Below, in pieces: positions 63,837-64,000 of a stretch of 64,000 nucleotides of DNA. Below the pieces are notes generated by a model. The model did no database searches. It worked only from the letters and a program-made list of their open reading frames with translations, and was not told the origin of the DNA. A program made the position numbers and the translations under genes. Source of the DNA: Bog-756 sp963776225 (GTDB lineage: Bacteria > Actinomycetota > Acidimicrobiia > Acidimicrobiales > RAAP-2); the NCBI GenBank assembly GCA_963776225.1, contig CAVZLL010000004.1:992001-1056000 (forward strand). The letters are read 5' to 3'. Within the stretch, counting starts at the first letter, position 1; every line of letters starts with the position of its first letter.

Positions 63837-64000
63837 CCGGCGTCGTCGTCGTCGGGTCCGGCTTCGGGTGCGTCACCCACGTGCGCGCGCTGCGTGCGGC
63901 CGGCTTCGAGGTGCTCGCACTGGTGGGCCGCGATCCGGCCAAGACCGCCGCCCGCGCGCGTCTGGTCGGCGTCCCGCTCGCCCTCACCTCGGTCGACGAT
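63833..64000 (+). CDS. Gfo/Idh/MocA-like oxidoreductase, N-terminal fragment (runs off the window)
   Basis: The first 56 codons read VTGVVVVGSGFGCVTHVRAL, RAAGFEVLALVGRDPAKTAA and RARLVGVPLALTSVDD: a Rossmann NAD(P) motif GSGFG and the A-L-V-G-R-D-P-x-K/R strand typical of Gfo/Idh/MocA dehydrogenases. GTG overlaps the TIM-barrel stop (GTGA). Substrate unknown. Confidence 0.75.
   Translation, partial: MTGVVVVGSGFGCVTHVRALRAAGFEVLALVGRDPAKTAARARLVGVPLALTSVDD

Noticed and set aside
1..64000. tRNA, rRNA, CRISPR, insertion sequence, prophage or toxin-antitoxin genes
   Set aside because: No T-loop-like GTTCGA contexts in clover-leaf arrangement, no rRNA cores, no spacer arrays, no transposase, integrase or phage proteins were recognised on either strand.

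Overview
The window is 64 kb of GC-rich DNA (roughly 70 % by eye) with dense, mostly overlapping genes, frequent GTG starts, many promoters whose -10 box sits only 6-8 bases from the start codon (leaderless transcripts), a mycofactocin locus, and abundant acyl-CoA and polyprenol-glycosyltransferase genes. This fits an actinobacterium; the gene mix suggests the class Acidimicrobiia, but that is an inference from gene content. I see no rRNA, tRNA, CRISPR array, insertion sequence or prophage gene.

Layout. 1-0.5 kb: start of an MFS transporter. 0.9-5.4 kb: two divergent operons for a gamma-glutamylated-amine pathway (aldehyde dehydrogenase and class I amidotransferase on minus; SDR and glutamine-synthetase-like ligase on plus). 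5.5-7.5 kb: leuA behind a leucine attenuator. 7.5-15.3 kb: TetR with a large inverted repeat, FGGY kinase, ileS, Fpg/Nei glycosylase, GNAT, Rrf2. 15.4-21.5 kb: DHA2 exporter, FadD-like ligase, two SRPBCC proteins, amidohydrolase, rpiB. 21.5-35.6 kb: the mycofactocin locus. 35.7-39.4 kb: a membrane protein and GH43-like protein sharing a duplicated domain, a secreted Ig-like protein, a VOC protein and a cold-shock protein. 39.6-44.1 kb: a minus-strand redox operon (small membrane protein, ApbE, ferric-reductase-like protein, NuoF-like protein, 3-Cys ferredoxin). 44.3-50.3 kb: two-component system plus GT2-GtrA and GT39 glycosyltransferases. 50.3-57.7 kb: GNAT, FadE, PIG-V-like transferase, tyrosine phosphatase, a 6 x 24 bp tandem repeat and an MMPL transporter. 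57.7-64 kb: cupin and TetR divergent from an AMP-ligase and a 2-oxoacid:ferredoxin oxidoreductase operon.

The centrepiece is the mycofactocin locus. A divergent TetR (mftR) faces mftA-mftB-mftC, then two FadH/OYE-type flavoenzymes, a mycofactocin-coupled SDR, a complete electron-transfer module (etfA-like, fixC-like, fixX-like, etfB-like), mftE, a second mycofactocin-associated SDR and mftF, almost all joined by short start/stop overlaps. Neither mftD (LldD-like deaminase) nor an MftG-type GMC oxidoreductase is present in the window. The working idea is that mycofactocin accepts electrons from tightly bound NAD(P)H of the SDRs and that the ETF/FixCX module carries them to the quinone pool.

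Three otherwise well-conserved genes (mftR, apbE, the sensor kinase) each contain one extra base. All three shifts go the same way, which points to assembly indels rather than three independent decays. The 57.7-64 kb region looks like a second regulon: the palindrome between tetR and the AMP-ligase has a perfect 9-base half-site inside the promoter of the oxidoreductase operon.
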